A DNA stretch of 64,000 bases from an uncultured Acidobacteriia bacterium (GTDB lineage Bacteria > Acidobacteriota > Terriglobia > Bryobacterales > Bryobacteraceae). A program made the position numbers and the translations under genes. Of this stretch, positions 33,915 to 41,763 are shown piece after piece. Under the pieces are notes generated by a model that did no database searches, had not been told where the DNA came from, and saw only the letters and a program-made list of their open reading frames with translations. The stretch lies in NCBI GenBank assembly GCA_903851195.1, contig CAINNJ010000025.1, positions 248,001 to 312,000 on the forward strand, in the 5' to 3' direction. How positions within the stretch are numbered: the stretch's first letter is position 1; every line of letters begins with the position of its first letter.

Positions 33915-34995
33915 CGAGTTTGCGGTAGGGGATTTTCGCCCAGTCGTCCACCAGCAGCAATTCGCCGTCCCGCCACGTGGAGTAGAACCAGCGCGAGAGA
34001 ATCGCGAGTTGTTCCATGCGCTCGGTGGATGGCGAGAGCGTGTCGGGAACGGCGCTGGCCATTTCGCGCAAACGGGCGTCGAGTGAGGCGACGCGGCCAT
34101 CGGCAGCGGTGAACTCCATGCGCGTGAAGCCTTGCCAGGAGCCCGCTCGGAGCCAGCCGAGTTCGATCGCTTCGGGGTCGGCGGAGGGCACGATGGCGAT
34201 GGCGTGTAGTCCGTCTACCTCGCGTGCCATTTCGTCGCGCAGGCTCAGAACGGATTCGATGCGGCCGATGCGCTGGTGCATCATGGCGGCGCCTTCAAAA
34301 TCCATCTCCGCGCTGAGACTCTCGCGGGCAGCGGCGGCAGGGGTCAGCAGCGATTTGCCGCCGGTCCGAAGGAATTCCGCCACGCGAGTGGCTTCTCCGC
34401 GGTATTCGTCTTTGCCGACGGCCAGTTGACAGGGGCGCAGGCAGCGGCCCATTTCGCCATACATGCAGCCGGGGTGGTCGGGGGCGGGGGCGAGATCTTC
34501 CAGGCAGCGGCGGAGCTGGAAGAGATCGAGAAATTCGGATTCGAACAGCGCGGCGGTGGAGCGGCTCCGGAAGGGTCCGAAGTAGACGGCCTCGGCGCGG
34601 CTGAGATGCGTGGTGACGTGAGTGCGCGGAAAGGCGTTGGTCAGCACCAGTTTGACGTAGGGCGGCAGGCGGAGGCGGATTTCCCGGCGATAATCGGCGC
34701 CCAGATGCCGGCGCGCGAGTTCCCAGAGAAGGAAATGGGATTCGAGCCGCGAGCCGGTGAGGCGATATTGGACCCGCTCGGCCGTATCGCGCAGGTTCAG
34801 CATACGGGAAGACTTCGCCTGGGTGCCCAAAAGACGCTGCAAACGGCGGCGCAGGACGTTGGTGCGGGCCAGATACGGCTTCCCCTGCCGCGGCCAGAGA
34901 AGAAAGACGGCAGGCTTGTTGGGAATGGCCTCGATGGCTTGGTCAAGCCCCGAATCGCCTTCCGTGACGGCGGGAATGGCCAGTTCCGAAATCAT
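33805..34995 (-). CDS. Cho/UvrC-like GIY-YIG nuclease (N-terminal half of UvrC)
   Basis: 396 residues versus about 600 for UvrC. A degenerate GIY-YIG module (about 25-110: PAVFLLW, PYLARTN, LRRRLQRL) is followed by the four-Cys region of UvrC (CLEDLAP, PGCMYGEMGRCLRPC) and an UvrB-binding UVR-type helix (SAEMDFEGAAMMHQRI). The RNase H-like and HhH C-terminal domains of UvrC are absent, as in E. coli Cho, which makes 3' incisions. The Pro/Thr-rich tail runs 110 bases into the beta-helix gene on the other strand and may reflect a lost stop. Confidence 0.75.
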   Translation of the reverse strand: MISELAIPAVTEGDSGLDQAIEAIPNKPAVFLLWPRQGKPYLARTNVLRRRLQRLLGTQAKSSRMLNLRDTAERVQYRLTGSRLESHFLLWELARRHLGADYRREIRLRLPPYVKLVLTNAFPRTHVTTHLSRAEAVYFGPFRSRSTAALFESEFLDLFQLRRCLEDLAPAPDHPGCMYGEMGRCLRPCQLAVGKDEYRGEATRVAEFLRTGGKSLLTPAAAARESLSAEMDFEGAAMMHQRIGRIESVLSLRDEMAREVDGLHAIAIVPSADPEAIELGWLRAGSWQGFTRMEFTAADGRVASLDARLREMASAVPDTLSPSTERMEQLAILSRWFYSTWRDGELLLVDDWAKIPYRKLVNAVSRVAKGPAAKPATPANPETTAGPPTPHPNTHS

Positions 34996-35027
34996 CGTCC
35001 TGATTGTCCTCCAGAGTACAACGGGCG

Positions 35028-35036
35028 TGTTACGAT
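35028..35036 (+). promoter_or_regulatory. Extended -10 (TG-T-TACGAT) upstream of the DUF5995 gene
   Basis: The box ends 9 bases before ATG 35046; no Shine-Dalgarno. Part of the recurrent short-leader pattern. Confidence 0.45.
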
Positions 35037-35045
35037 GACCGTCGC

Positions 35046-35789
35046 ATGTCGACCATCAACGAAGCGCTCCTTCAAACAGCATCGCAGCCTGTTCAATCCA
35101 TAGCAGACGTGATTGCGGCGTTCGAAGGGATCGACCGGATTCTGCCGGAATCGGACGGGCTGAAGTGGTTCAACGGCCTGTATCTGAACGTGACGAAGGC
35201 GGTGGATGCGAGCGTGGGAAATCGGCACTGGAACAATCCGGCGTGGCTGACGGTGCTGGACGTGCGTTTCGCGCGACTCTATCTGGGGGCGATTGCGGCT
35301 TCGCTGACGCCCGGCCAACAGGCGCCCGGCTGCTGGCAGGTCTTCTTCAACGCGCGCCATGACGCCGCGCTGGCCCGGGTGCAGTTCGCGCTGGCCGGGA
35401 TGAATGCGCACATCGATCACGACCTTTCGATCGCGGTGGTGGAATCGTGCCGGCAACTGGGGCTGACGCCCGCGCATTTCGGGCCTCTTCATGAAGACTA
35501 TTGTCAGGTGAACGGACTGCTGGACACGCTCATCGACCAGACGAAACGGCAGTTGATGGTGGGCTTGCTGGGGAATCCGCTGCCCGCGTTCGGGATGGTG
35601 GAAGATCTGGTTGCCGGATTCGGCATCCGTGCTGCCCGCGAGGTGGCGTGGGACAACGCCGAGTTGCTCTATCAGGCGCAGGCGATTCCGGGGGCGGCGG
35701 AGCAGTTCCTCAACGGCCTGGACCGCCTCACGACAGCCGAGGGCGCGGCGCTTCTCGCGCCCTGTCTGGCGGTTCCGCTTAGTCTTTGA
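35046..35789 (+). CDS. DUF5995 family protein
   Basis: 247 residues from ATG 35046 (the longer frame has no support). The sequence has the family blocks GLKWFNGLYLNVTKAVD, FFNARHDAALARVQFALAGMNAHIDHDLSIAV and HEDYCQVNGLLD. The conserved His/Asp residues in NAHIDHD suggest metal binding, but no function is known. Cytoplasmic, mostly helical. Converges on the PepSY-like gene with an 11-base overlap. Confidence 0.75.
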   Translation: MSTINEALLQTASQPVQSIADVIAAFEGIDRILPESDGLKWFNGLYLNVTKAVDASVGNRHWNNPAWLTVLDVRFARLYLGAIAASLTPGQQAPGCWQVFFNARHDAALARVQFALAGMNAHIDHDLSIAVVESCRQLGLTPAHFGPLHEDYCQVNGLLDTLIDQTKRQLMVGLLGNPLPAFGMVEDLVAGFGIRAAREVAWDNAELLYQAQAIPGAAEQFLNGLDRLTTAEGAALLAPCLAVPLSL

Positions 35790-36225
35790 ACGGTTTGCCT
35801 TCGGGAGTCACCAGAACTTCCGAAGCCTTTCGGCCTTTTTTGATGGCCGCTTCATAAGCGAAGATCGTGCCGCCTTTGGAGAGGGCTTCAATTTTCGTGA
35901 TGGTGGCGCCGGCGGTTCGCTTGTCCAGTGCGGCTCGGGCAGCGGCGGGGACGGCGGCGAGATCGATTTCCTGTTCCACTTCCGTCACGGCGCCGGAAGC
36001 GTCCAGCAGGATGTCGCGGGTTTTCCCGTTCCGTTTGGTCTCGACCTCGTAGCTGGTCTTCCCCTTTTCCTTTTCTTTGGTGAGCCCGACAAGCTCCGCG
36101 CCTTTCAGTTGCTCCTGCACGGAGGTCCGCACGGGACCGGGAAGGTCTTCGAGTTTCACCTTTGTTTCCGCGGCAAAGGCGACGATGCAACACAGCAGGG
36201 CCGTGAGAAGTTTCATGAGTTTCAT
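35779..36225 (-). CDS. Secreted PepSY-like (putative beta-lactamase-inhibitor-like) protein
   Basis: 148 residues with a signal peptide (to about AFAAE). Two PepSY-like alpha/beta units: VKLEDLPGPVRTSVQEQLKG ... YEVETKRNGKTRDILLDASG and LAAVPAAARAALDKRTAGA ... YEAAIKKGRKASEVLVTPEG. Such domains are thought to bind or inhibit periplasmic enzymes. Begins 8 bases after the membrane GT-C gene stops, likely its operon partner. Confidence 0.7.
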   Translation of the reverse strand: MKLMKLLTALLCCIVAFAAETKVKLEDLPGPVRTSVQEQLKGAELVGLTKEKEKGKTSYEVETKRNGKTRDILLDASGAVTEVEQEIDLAAVPAAARAALDKRTAGATITKIEALSKGGTIFAYEAAIKKGRKASEVLVTPEGKPFKD

Positions 36226-36233
36226 GGTGAATC

Positions 36234-38009
36234 TTATCGCACCTGTTCCAGTTCGAGCAGAGGTTTTTTGTTCGGACCGTTCGCGGGAGGCGGCGTCTCG
36301 GACGGCGCGGGCGCGACCACCTGCTCGGGCTGTTCCGGAGGCGCATAGGCGGTCAGGCGAGGCGGACGGGCGTCGGGCTCGAGCAGCAGGACCTGGCGGT
36401 CGCCGTAATAGCGGATCAGCCTTTCGTTGTCGGGCCCCAGGTCGCGAGCCCAGACGACGCGCTGACTGTCGATATCGGCGCCGTTATAGACCCACTCTTC
36501 CTGGAACTGGTGCTGCGGCCAGTACTGGACGAAGATCAGGAGCTTGCCGGGCAGGGCGGCGATCTGGCCGGCAACGTCGCGGCGGCGTTCGGCATTGCGG
36601 TGATTCACGGAATCCCACATGTCGAACGCGCGGGTCTGGCGGGCGAAATCGGCGTTATCGGGCAGGTGAAGGCAGTACCAGAAGGTGAACTGCGCGATGC
36701 AGAGACCGAGAATGGCGCGGGCGAGCAGTGGTCCCTGCGGAAGTCTGGTGAGGCGTTCCAGCCCCCGGACGCTGATGAGGACGAACAGACAGACCACCGC
36801 GGCCAGATAGTGGAACTGAAACGCCGGGAACAGGTTGATGCCGAGCGCGAACAGAGCGCAGGTGAGCGCGACCCAGGCCCAGCGGTAGCTTCGGATGGTT
36901 ACGAGAAAGGCCAGCAGCGCGAGATAGAGCGGCGGGTAGAAGTAGAAGCGATAATAACGGGTCCGGAAGGCGAGACGCTGCAGGTAGCTCGAAACGGTGT
37001 CGCGGCCGGGGTGAAAGGCCCGTTGCATCCGGAAGTCGAGTTCCTGTTCACGCGTGAGCGTGATGTGGGGAGTGAGACTCGGCTGCAGGGTGAGGGGCGC
37101 CGGAACTCCGTACTGGTATTGACTGAGCTGGTAGGGGAGAGTGAACCAGGCTCCCGTAGCGCGTTGGTTCTGCAGCAGGGTGACGCCGATAGCCGGGAGC
37201 ACCACCAATCCCGCGATGGCTGCCGCGCGCCAGGGGACACGGCGCGCGCGTAGTTCCGGCAGAAAATACAGAGCGGCGCTCAACACCAGAAAGACCGATT
37301 CATAGGGCCGGGTGAGAAGGTGAATGGCGATGCCGAGGCCGAGCAGAAGGGCGTTTCGAACACGAGCTTCCGGGTAGTTCCGCAGCCGGGGCAGCGCGCC
37401 GAAGACCAGGCATCCGGCGGCGGCGGAAAGCGCTCCGCCCCAATAGTTATTGGTCCACTGGTTGAGCGGGCCGAATTCGAAGACGGCCAGCAGACCGCCG
37501 GTGAAAGCCCAGGCGGGAGTCGTCCAGCCCCGCAGCATCCAGTAGCAAAGCGAGCAGAACGCGGCGGCGCCGAGCAGGACACCAGCCCACGGGTTGCCGA
37601 ATAGGTTCCACGCCATCGCGAGCAGCAGGCCGTTGCCGATGGGATAGATGGCGCCGTAAGCCGGTTGCTGCAGGACGAAGAAGGTCTCGAAAAACTGGTG
37701 CAGAGGATGCGCCGGATTCGCGAGGCGCCCGTGGCGCAGCGTGTCGGCCACCAGCAGATGTCCGAACTCATCGTAGATATCGGGCACGGGAACGGGGTGA
37801 TTCGGCAGAAGCAGCAGGCGCAACAAGACGGGCAAGACAGCGAACAGGAGCAGGCACCAGCCGGTGTGGCGCGCGAAGCGGGCCGTGAGCGGGGCCAGCC
37901 ACGGCCGCCAGAAGAGCGTCAGAGCGACCAGGAAAAGGGCGACGTAAAGAACGACGAAGTCCGCGGCGCCGAAGCCGATGGGGTTTCGCAGCGGGACGAA
38001 GGAAAACAT
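36234..38009 (-). CDS. Polytopic membrane protein, GT-C glycosyltransferase-like
   Basis: 591 residues, about 11-12 membrane helices, with the acidic N-terminal loop PDIYDEFGHLLVADTL and GPLNQWTNNYWGG, as in GT39-like mannosyl/arabinosyltransferases. The C-terminal soluble part ends in a Pro-rich tail. Donor and acceptor unknown. The start codon lies only about 12 bases after an intrinsic terminator, so expression probably depends on read-through of that terminator. Confidence 0.72.
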   Translation of the reverse strand: MFSFVPLRNPIGFGAADFVVLYVALFLVALTLFWRPWLAPLTARFARHTGWCLLLFAVLPVLLRLLLLPNHPVPVPDIYDEFGHLLVADTLRHGRLANPAHPLHQFFETFFVLQQPAYGAIYPIGNGLLLAMAWNLFGNPWAGVLLGAAAFCSLCYWMLRGWTTPAWAFTGGLLAVFEFGPLNQWTNNYWGGALSAAAGCLVFGALPRLRNYPEARVRNALLLGLGIAIHLLTRPYESVFLVLSAALYFLPELRARRVPWRAAAIAGLVVLPAIGVTLLQNQRATGAWFTLPYQLSQYQYGVPAPLTLQPSLTPHITLTREQELDFRMQRAFHPGRDTVSSYLQRLAFRTRYYRFYFYPPLYLALLAFLVTIRSYRWAWVALTCALFALGINLFPAFQFHYLAAVVCLFVLISVRGLERLTRLPQGPLLARAILGLCIAQFTFWYCLHLPDNADFARQTRAFDMWDSVNHRNAERRRDVAGQIAALPGKLLIFVQYWPQHQFQEEWVYNGADIDSQRVVWARDLGPDNERLIRYYGDRQVLLLEPDARPPRLTAYAPPEQPEQVVAPAPSETPPPANGPNKKPLLELEQVR

Positions 38010-38021
38010 GCGGAGAGGGAG

Positions 38022-38052
38022 AATAAAAAACCGGGACCCGAAGGCCCCGGTT
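38022..38052 (-). terminator. Intrinsic terminator with UUCG loop directly before a start codon
   Basis: On the minus strand AACCGGGGCC-TTCG-GGTCCCGGTT (10 bp including one G.T pair) is followed by TTTTATT. The T-run ends about 12 bases before the ATG at 38009. Confidence 0.9.
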
Positions 38053-38151
38053 CAGGGAGTGGAGGCATGCTCCACGCCGCGTCGATCAGGTTTGACCCTA
38101 TTGTTCGAATTTCTTTGTCCCCTTCGAATCGGGGTGTTCCAAGAATAACAT
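38053..38151 (-). promoter_or_regulatory. Structured leader or small RNA upstream of the membrane GT-C gene (candidate)
   Basis: Extended -10 TG-T-TATTCT (38142-38150) would start RNA near 38135. The RNA then holds a CCCC-GATTCGAA-GGGG hairpin (38119-38134), a second ATTCGAA, AGGGTCAAACCT, and a GTGGAG/CTCCAC hairpin (38059-38075) before the terminator. The segment CCCCGATT can also pair, 7 of 8, with the terminator arm AACCGGGG, an antiterminator-like option. I recognise no known riboswitch or RNA family in it. Confidence 0.5.
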
Positions 38152-38176
38152 GGGCCGCTGGAGTTTCTCCGCGCCG

Positions 38177-39751
38177 CTAGACTTTCTCTGCGATGGATTT
38201 GGCCTGCAGGAAGAGCAGCAGATAATCCGGGCCGCCGGCTTTGGAATCGGTGCCCGACATATTGAAGCCGCCGAACGGATGCGCGCCCACCATGGCTCCG
38301 GTGCACTTGCGGTTGATGTACATGTTGCCGACGAAGAACTCCTCGCGCGCCCGCTGCACGTGCTCCGGATTGTTCGAATAGATCGCGCCGGTGAGGCCGT
38401 AAACGGAGTCGTTGGCCATGGTCATCAGTTCGTCGAAGTCGCGCGCTTTGGCGACGGCGAGGACGGGTCCGAAGATCTCTTCCTGGAAGAGACGGGATCT
38501 CGAATCGACGTCGACGAAGACCGTCGGCGGGACGTAGTAGCCGAGTTCGGAGCTTTCCTCGCCGCCCGTGAGCAGACGGCCTTCGCCGCGGCCGATTTCG
38601 ATGTAAGAAAGAATGGTCCGCCGCGCGCCGGCGCTGATGACCGGTCCCATGTAGTGCGCGGGGTCGTCGGGAGCGCCCACGCGGATTTTTTCCGTGCGGG
38701 CTTTCAGCTTTTCGACGAACGCGTCGTAGACATCCGCATGCACAATGGCGCGGGAACAGGCCGAACATTTCTGGCCCTGATAGCCGAAGGCGGAGACCGC
38801 GACGCCTTCGACGGCGGCTTCGAGATCGCAATCGCTGTCGACCAGAATGGCGTCTTTGCCGCCCATTTCGGCGACCACGCGCTTGATCCAGATCTGGCCC
38901 GGCTGAGCTTTCGCGGCCAGTTCGTTGATATGCAGGCCGACGTCGCGGGAGCCGGTGAAGGAAGTAAAGCGGGTCTTCGGATGCGCTACCAGAGCGTCCC
39001 CTATTTTGCCGCCGCTGCCGGTAAGGAAACAGAACGACTCGGGCGGGAAACCGGCTTCGAGCAGCGCTTCGGCGAAGACCGCCGCGATGGTGGGCGTTTC
39101 GCTGGAAGGCTTGATCACGACAGTGTTGCCGGCGACCAGCGCCGCGACCGTCATGCCGCAAAGGATGGCGAGGGCGAAATTCCACGGCGGGATCACGACG
39201 CCCACGCCGAGCGGCAGATAACGCATCTCATCGCGCTCGCCGGGCAACTGCACCACGGTTTGCGGACCGGCCAGACGAGCCATCTCCCGTGCGTAGTATT
39301 CGCAGAAATCGACGGCCTCGGCGACTTCGGCTTCCGCTTCGGGCCAGGTCTTACCGGCCTCAAAGACCAGCCAGGCATCGAACTCGAGCTTGCGTTCGCG
39401 AATGATGGCGGCCAGACGCAGCGCCATGCCGATGCGAGCTTCGGCCGGAGTTTTGCTCCAGCGGGGAAAGTTGCTCCAGGCCAGATCGATCGCCCGCGCG
39501 GCCTGTTCCACGGTGGCTTTCTGCAGCACGCCCACCACTTCATCGGGACGAGCGGGATTGACGGAGGTCAGTTTCTCATCCGCGCGGACGCGCTCACCGC
39601 ACAGCAGCAGGTCGTATTCACGGCCCAGCAGCGCGCGAACCTTCTGCTGCGCCGCTTCCATGCGCGCGCGGTTTTCGGGCGCGGTGAAATCGGTGTACGG
39701 CTCGTTGCGAAATTCCGGCAGACTTAAGCCAAGCGTTCCTTCAATCGCCAT
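38177..39751 (-). CDS. pruA: L-glutamate gamma-semialdehyde (1-pyrroline-5-carboxylate) dehydrogenase
   Basis: 524 residues, as in RocA/PruA single-domain enzymes. It oxidises glutamate semialdehyde to glutamate with NAD(P), the second step of proline breakdown. Visible motifs: PPWNFALAI, KPSSETP, FTGSRDVG, the general base Glu in EMGGKD and nucleophile Cys in GQKCSACSR. Proline dehydrogenase is not adjacent. Follows the MBL gene with a 28-base overlap. Confidence 0.92.
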   Translation of the reverse strand: MAIEGTLGLSLPEFRNEPYTDFTAPENRARMEAAQQKVRALLGREYDLLLCGERVRADEKLTSVNPARPDEVVGVLQKATVEQAARAIDLAWSNFPRWSKTPAEARIGMALRLAAIIRERKLEFDAWLVFEAGKTWPEAEAEVAEAVDFCEYYAREMARLAGPQTVVQLPGERDEMRYLPLGVGVVIPPWNFALAILCGMTVAALVAGNTVVIKPSSETPTIAAVFAEALLEAGFPPESFCFLTGSGGKIGDALVAHPKTRFTSFTGSRDVGLHINELAAKAQPGQIWIKRVVAEMGGKDAILVDSDCDLEAAVEGVAVSAFGYQGQKCSACSRAIVHADVYDAFVEKLKARTEKIRVGAPDDPAHYMGPVISAGARRTILSYIEIGRGEGRLLTGGEESSELGYYVPPTVFVDVDSRSRLFQEEIFGPVLAVAKARDFDELMTMANDSVYGLTGAIYSNNPEHVQRAREEFFVGNMYINRKCTGAMVGAHPFGGFNMSGTDSKAGGPDYLLLFLQAKSIAEKV

Positions 39752-40569
39752 TTCCCCTCCTGCACTTCGATTTTGCCAAATGCGCAGGCCGGGTCATGTC
39801 CGAAACTGCACCACCAGTCTTCGGCGGCGGCCTGCGTCAGGAGGCGGGTTTTGTTGTCGATGCCTTCAAGTGGGTACAGATCGAAGCCCGAAACCCACGT
39901 GGGAGTGATGTTGGCCGCGAACTGGATCAGATCCGCGAAGTGGCACCAGGTGACGCCCTTCGACCGCAGCACGACAATCATCATGGAGCGATTGTGGCCG
40001 GGCGTGACGATGAGTTCCAAACCGGGCAAAACCTCACTATCGCCATCCAGCAGATACATCCGGCCGGATTCAATGAGCGGTTCGTAGTTGACCGGGCGGT
40101 AGCTGACGGCATCGCGGGGATGCCGTTCCCGGGCATGTTCGAGTTCCGCGCGCTGGGTGAGGAAGCGGGCATTCGGCAGGGCCGGCACAACGCCGCCGCC
40201 TTCGTCCACCGTGTTGCCGCCCGCATGATCCCAGTGGAGGTGCGTATTGATCACCAGATCGAAAGACGCGGGATCGAAACCGTGCGCCGAGAGCACTTCG
40301 CGCAACCGGGGTGGATCCGGGGTCTTCATGCGCTCTTTGGCGCGTTCATCGTGACGGACGCCGCCACCGGTTTCGACCAGTATGCGGTGGACGGCGTCCT
40401 CGATCACGAAGCAGTTGAAACCGGCTTCAATCAGGTTCAGTTCATCGACGGGCTGCGATTTTGCCCAGAGAGTTTTCGGCACCACGCCGAAAAACGTTCC
40501 GCCATCCCACCAGTACGAGCCGGCGCGCACCAGCGTGACGCGGAAATCACCAACTTCGATGGACGACAA
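39724..40569 (-). CDS. MBL-fold metallo-hydrolase
   Basis: 281 residues, TTG start immediately after the YtxH stop. The zinc motifs THLHWDHAGG (HxHxDH), the later TPGHNRS histidine, HFADL aspartate and a final FGHDP histidine are those of beta-lactamase-fold hydrolases, resembling lactonase-like members. Substrate unknown. Its position between ytxH and pruA gives no clear hint. Confidence 0.85.
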   Translation of the reverse strand: MSSIEVGDFRVTLVRAGSYWWDGGTFFGVVPKTLWAKSQPVDELNLIEAGFNCFVIEDAVHRILVETGGGVRHDERAKERMKTPDPPRLREVLSAHGFDPASFDLVINTHLHWDHAGGNTVDEGGGVVPALPNARFLTQRAELEHARERHPRDAVSYRPVNYEPLIESGRMYLLDGDSEVLPGLELIVTPGHNRSMMIVVLRSKGVTWCHFADLIQFAANITPTWVSGFDLYPLEGIDNKTRLLTQAAAEDWWCSFGHDPACAFGKIEVQEGKWRLKERLA

Positions 40570-40833
40570 TCAGCCCTGGACCAACTTCTTTCCGCGTTCG
40601 AAGAGTTCGGCGGCCTCGTCGGCAATCTGCCGGCCGCGGTCATAGAGCTCTTTGCCGCGCTCCATCAGCTCTTTCCCGCTCAGCTCCATGGCTTCGCGGC
40701 TTTCTTTGGTTGTTTTACCGATGTATTTTCGGGTGTCCTGGCCCGATTGAGGAGCGTACAGGATAGCGGCGGTTGCACCCACAGCCACGCCCGCGAGGAA
40801 CCAGCCTATTGTGTTGCCGTTGTTTTCGTCCAT
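40570..40833 (-). CDS. YtxH-like small membrane protein
   Basis: 87 residues: one N-terminal membrane helix with the typical Gly/Ala pattern (GWFLAGVAVGATAAILYAP), the SGQDTRKYI motif, then a charged amphipathic helix. YtxH proteins are general-stress associated and of unknown mechanism. A TAGAAT box lies 8 bases before the start codon, indicating a possible leaderless mRNA. Confidence 0.85.
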   Translation of the reverse strand: MDENNGNTIGWFLAGVAVGATAAILYAPQSGQDTRKYIGKTTKESREAMELSGKELMERGKELYDRGRQIADEAAELFERGKKLVQG

Positions 40834-40841
40834 ACGATTTC

Positions 40842-40847
40842 ATTCTA
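40842..40847 (-). promoter_or_regulatory. -10 box (TAGAAT) before ytxH-like gene
   Basis: TAGAAT on the minus strand, 8 bases, then ATG 40833. No Shine-Dalgarno. Confidence 0.45.
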
Positions 40848-40909
40848 ATGGACAATCACGTGCTTCACCAACTGTAGCTTTGAGACAGTTTGAGGAGTAT
40901 TGTGAAGCC

Positions 40910-41197
40910 ATGACCAGTTCCGATCCGCAGTCCGAAGAATCCATGAACGAGGAATCGTTCGTTCCGGTTTTCAGCTCTTCCAATCACGACGCGGAAATGG
41001 AGGCGATGACTATCAAGAGCATTCTGGAGGCCAGCGATATTCCGACCATGCTGGTCGGTCCGCACATGATTCCCAGCCTCGATTTTCAGGTGCACGTGCC
41101 CGAGCATCTGCTGGGGCAGGCGCAACAGATTATTGACGACGCGCGTCTGGCCGGGCCGCGCGCGGCGGAAGAAGCGGAAGCCGAATCCGAAAGATAA
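40910..41197 (+). CDS. DUF2007 family protein
   Basis: 95 residues from ATG 40910 with GAGGAG 12 bases upstream; ATG 40943 is an alternative. The DUF2007 fold shows in FVPVFSSSNHDAEMEAMTIK, ILEASDIPTMLVG and FQVHVPEHLLGQAQQIID. Small cytoplasmic proteins of this family are called putative signal-transducing, with no proven ligand. Relates in pattern to the protein at 29281-29730. The acidic tail is low in complexity. Confidence 0.72.
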   Translation: MTSSDPQSEESMNEESFVPVFSSSNHDAEMEAMTIKSILEASDIPTMLVGPHMIPSLDFQVHVPEHLLGQAQQIIDDARLAGPRAAEEAEAESER

Positions 41198-41200
41198 AGG

Positions 41201-41761
41201 TCAGCGCAGGCGGATCCCCTGTTCGGAATTCCGGATCAGGATTTCGAGCCGGCGACGGCGCGTGTCGTCCTTTTTCGCGCTCACAACCCACCAGATGAGG
41301 GTTTTCCGGTAGCCCGGAGGCTGCGCTGCAAAGAATGTCCAGGCTGCGGGATTCGCGCGAAACCGATTCTGTTCCTCAGCGGTAAATGCGGCGGTTTCTT
41401 TCTGTTCGTAGGAATAGATGGAAGAACGCTTTTCGGTGCGGGCGGCGAACGCTTCCAGACCCGCGGGCAGCATGCGATTCGCGGCAGTCAGTTCCGCGAC
41501 GCGCCGGATGTTGACCGCGCTCCAGATGCTTCCCCGACGGCGCGGCGTAAAGCGAATGGTGTAGCGAGTGGTGTCGAGATTCCTGCGAACGCCGTCGATC
41601 CAGCCGACGCACAGCGCTTCATCGACCGATTCCGGCCAGGTGATGCAGGCTTCTCCGGAGCCGCGGGTGTGAAATCCGACGAGCAGTTCTTTCGCGGTCG
41701 CATGGTGCCGGTGCAGCCAGGCCCGGAATTCCTCCGGCGTACGGAAGAAAACGGGCTCCAT
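41201..41761 (-). CDS. YdeI/OmpD-associated (bacteriocin-protection-like) family protein
   Basis: 186 residues from ATG 41761. The order FRAWLHRHHATAKELLVGFH, ITWPESVDEALCVGWIDGVR, YTIRFTPRRRGSIWSAVN and YRKTLIWWVVSAKKDDTRRRR is that of COG4430, a cytoplasmic family of unclear role linked to stress or bacteriocin tolerance. It starts 2 bases after the tannase gene ends, so it belongs to that operon. Confidence 0.85.
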   Translation of the reverse strand: MEPVFFRTPEEFRAWLHRHHATAKELLVGFHTRGSGEACITWPESVDEALCVGWIDGVRRNLDTTRYTIRFTPRRRGSIWSAVNIRRVAELTAANRMLPAGLEAFAARTEKRSSIYSYEQKETAAFTAEEQNRFRANPAAWTFFAAQPPGYRKTLIWWVVSAKKDDTRRRRLEILIRNSEQGIRLR

Positions 41762-41763
41762 GC

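Noticed and set aside
34530-34560. GATTCGAAC reminiscent of a tRNA T-arm
   Set aside because: Inside the nuclease coding frame, with no acceptor or anticodon stems around it.
38053-38151. Identification of the leader as SRP RNA, tmRNA or 6S RNA
   Set aside because: Lacks the GGAA-loop SRP motif and the tRNA-like end of tmRNA, and at about 115 bases is too short for 6S; only a GAGCATGC similarity was seen.
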